The position numbers and the translations under genes are program-made. Shown here in pieces: positions 29,401 through 30,322 of a stretch of 30,322 nucleotides of DNA (positions are counted from its first letter, which is position 1; every line of letters begins with the position of its first letter). The DNA lies in IMG/VR virus record IMGVR_UViG_3300015261_000151, positions 1 through 30,322 of that record. One strand, written 5' to 3'. Source of the DNA: a virus. Below the pieces are notes generated by a model. That model saw only the letters and a program-made list of their open reading frames with translations, had not been told where the DNA came from and did not search any database.

Positions 29401-30322
29401 CCTGGTTGAGGAAGCCGCTGCGCGCAAAGAGGCCGATGCTGCATTGCTGGCTAATATTCCAAGCCGCGCTGCCGAGGCTGAGGCATTGAAGCGCAGCGCC
29501 GCCGCCATGCGAGAACTGTTCGATGCGCAGCAGGCCGGCGCGATGAAGAAAGAGCTGGCCGACTTTCTTGACCCGAATAAGGCCCAAGCTTTCGGGGATG
29601 CGTTACGAGATGCATTTGGCGGCGCTGGTAGCGCGCTGGTGAAGTTGAGCACTACCTTCCAGTCCTTCGCCAAGGGTCAGAAGGACTTCGCTAAGCAGCG
29701 TGCAAATGCCGCTGAACTCTACCTCAACGGTCAAAAAGATGAAGCGGAATATACCCGCGACATTATCAAGCTGAACAAAATGCAGGCGCTTGAGCAGTTG
29801 AAAGGCTACGGCGACATGGCCGGGGCTGCCGCTGGATTCTTCGGCGAGCAAAGTAAGGGCTACAAGGTGCTGACCACCATGTCGCAGGTGTTCCATGCGG
29901 CCGAGCTGGCGATGACGCTGGCTGAACTGGTGCCGAAGGGGATCAGCGCGGTGCTGAGTCAGGGGCAGGGCGACCCCTATTCGGCTTTCGCTCGCATGGC
30001 GGCTATGGCTGCCATTGTGGCCGGCCTGGGAGTTGCCATCAGTGGCGGTGGTGGCGGCGGCAAGTCCGTCTCGCAGCAGCGCCAGGAGACCCAGGGCACC
30101 GGTTCGGTGTTCGGCGACAGCACCGCGAAATCGGACTCGATCAATCGCGCGCTCGAGCTGGTAGCTGGTAACAGCAGCATCGAGTTGGGCTACACGCAAG
30201 GCATGTTGCTCGCGTTGCGCGGTATTCAATCGTCGCTGGCCGGGTTGGGCAATGTCCTGGTGCGTAATTCCGGATTGACCGGTGACACTGCGGCCGGCAG
30301 CAACGGCGCCGCGCAGAATTTG
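26459..30322 (+). CDS. tail tape measure protein (incomplete at window end)
   Basis: At least 1288 residues are visible, with no stop before the window ends. The N-terminus starts MSETLGSATIEVGVNSAGVE, followed by a coiled-coil Ala/Gln-rich part. Four degenerate repeats begin with F/M-L/V-A-x-L-R/Q-x-Q at 26936, 27134, 27353 and 27572. A hydrophobic segment lies at about 475-500 (YVLGLINPYTVAAAAAVALG). Long helical regions run from about 685 to 1010, and a Gly-rich turn near 1195 follows a second hydrophobic stretch. This is a lambda H-like (TMP_2) tape measure, which sets tail length and helps DNA cross the inner membrane. The gene's length fits a long non-contractile tail. Confidence 0.92.
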   Translation, partial: MSETLGSATIEVGVNSAGVEAGMNRIDSSIARTGRNLDNLGGRGAENLNRVGSGADAAASRVDAATRNIAGAVERANAALVAGKKSSSDYFEELARSRGADLLKLAPLIAQLRETEAAQARAKAATDATTAAQVAAAEAARTQATALREAAQAQNVRENFLAGLREQIQLFGKSADEVTRYRAAQAGLAGSAEPLILELRQLRDAHEAANAAQQQAAQRRASGDAMLANLREQIALQGKTVEEVLRYRAALAGTSADAEPLIQQLQRVKAGQEAATEAARALAAARQQAAQTQATGEAFLANLREQAALYGKSAEEVLRYRAAQLGLTGIAAPLLAQLQSVKAAQDAVTASARATAEAQRQAAQVQSGKDSFVASLQQQAAAIGKTRVELLELQAAQMGVTAQSAPFIQRLREAEQGLNNAGMSARANAAALRGVPAQFTDIIVSLQGGQAPLTVLLQQGGQLKDMFGGAGNAAKALGGYVLGLINPYTVAAAAAVALGVAYYQGQAEAKAFALSIAMTGNVAGVSAGQLGDMAKAASEAAGTQGKNAEVLAQLVGTGKVGADQLVAASVAAVRSQKFLGIEVENTVKAYADLGADPLKATLKLSEQYGYLTLSTYQQIKALENQGRTLDAAKIAQAAYGDAMLKKSKDVEASLGTLSRAWNSVTSGAKSAWDAMLDVGRQESLGEKLEKAEERVKKAKLAFFSFAGSNAQKQAELESAERDRDSLLNQRKVAALKAEQEGADQRRNRAAIEFAEQEEKYLTRREQMEREIEKARTLRTAAAPAGENAIVTEEAIQKRIAQIKAKYVDVNNAGIASQIGAVQRLGEVQDEVAKRARINLDMQQQSGGVQSLDKRIAYAEAVAKMDEEAIQREKSRALQRLAITATETVSADQQGAQQEKLAALRGQISKADQEILTRRAELSKEVSAMEIADSRAAMEALDKLSEARFAEVASLEGQLQAQRDANAVIGLTAQQAAAYNRNLVEEAAARKEADAALLANIPSRAAEAEALKRSAAAMRELFDAQQAGAMKKELADFLDPNKAQAFGDALRDAFGGAGSALVKLSTTFQSFAKGQKDFAKQRANAAELYLNGQKDEAEYTRDIIKLNKMQALEQLKGYGDMAGAAAGFFGEQSKGYKVLTTMSQVFHAAELAMTLAELVPKGISAVLSQGQGDPYSAFARMAAMAAIVAGLGVAISGGGGGGKSVSQQRQETQGTGSVFGDSTAKSDSINRALELVAGNSSIELGYTQGMLLALRGIQSSLAGLGNVLVRNSGLTGDTAAGSNGAAQNL
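26936..27721 (+). repeat. four tandem degenerate repeats in tape measure gene
   Basis: Units start at 26936, 27134, 27353 and 27572, so the spacing is 198, 219 and 219 bases (66, 73 and 73 residues). Each encodes a pattern like LREQ-x-ALYGKSAEEVLRYRAA followed by PLI-x-QLQ. The last unit reads GKTRVELLELQAAQ, the usual form of the TMP_2 domain. They look like internal duplications. Confidence 0.75.

Overview
This window is the left (early) part and most of the structural part of a temperate siphovirus prophage, preceded by about 2.8 kb of different, AT-richer DNA. The phage DNA is GC-rich by eye. Its protein families (phiE125 gp8-like connector, CP76/CII-like regulator, RdgC, DUF1376 replication protein, DUF4224 next to the integrase) point to a Burkholderiales host such as an Oxalobacteraceae or Burkholderia relative. 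This placement is an inference, and no rRNA, tRNA or host housekeeping gene is present to confirm it.

Left flank (1-2927): a fused AAA ATPase/TOPRIM protein of the OLD or PARIS-like kind is followed 12 bp later by a C5 cytosine methyltransferase. A third reading frame starts in an ATGA overlap with the methyltransferase stop and runs straight into the end of the prophage integrase gene. This looks like a defence or DNA-modification operon whose third gene was cut by prophage integration. The attachment site probably lies around 2836-2870.

Leftward early operon (7203 down to 2871): one promoter (pL-like, TTGACT-17-TAATCT) drives a tightly packed chain of small genes, many joined by ATGA overlaps. 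It includes rdgC, a PPC-motif methyltransferase-like protein, several tiny ORFs, a DUF4224 protein and the tyrosine integrase. Between pL and cI sits a rightward zinc-ribbon membrane protein gene.

Immunity and rightward early region (7683-13232): a CI/LexA-type self-cleaving repressor faces a small Cro-like gene. The Cro promoter shares 23 of 29 bases with pL, including an 18-bp dyad, so both are probably controlled by the same repressor. The cro mRNA may be leaderless. Then come a CII-like regulator, a small HTH protein, a DUF1376 replication protein with an iteron-like GGGACA cluster inside its gene, a DnaC-like helicase loader, an unknown small protein and a second, complete tyrosine recombinase coupled to the replication genes.

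Transition (13233-14836): a candidate late regulator gene is followed by an extended -10 promoter and a strong terminator, an arrangement like lambda Q/pR'/tR'. After it come a lone opposite-strand small gene, a small conserved phage ORF, an HNH nuclease and a probable cos region.

Late region (14837-30322, all rightward): terminase small and large subunits, portal, ClpP-like prohead protease, HK97-fold capsid, an Fn3-like protein, an Asp-box (sialidase-like) propeller protein, a 24-codon gene remnant, head-tail connector and closure, HK97 gp10-like protein, tail terminator, an unknown tail-region protein, tail tube, tail chaperone with a canonical -1 frameshift site, and a tape measure gene cut by the window end. 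No sheath gene lies beside the tube gene, so the tail is long and non-contractile. Intrinsic terminators separate the late sub-cassettes, which suggests processive antitermination. I see no CRISPR array, insertion sequence, rRNA or tRNA.
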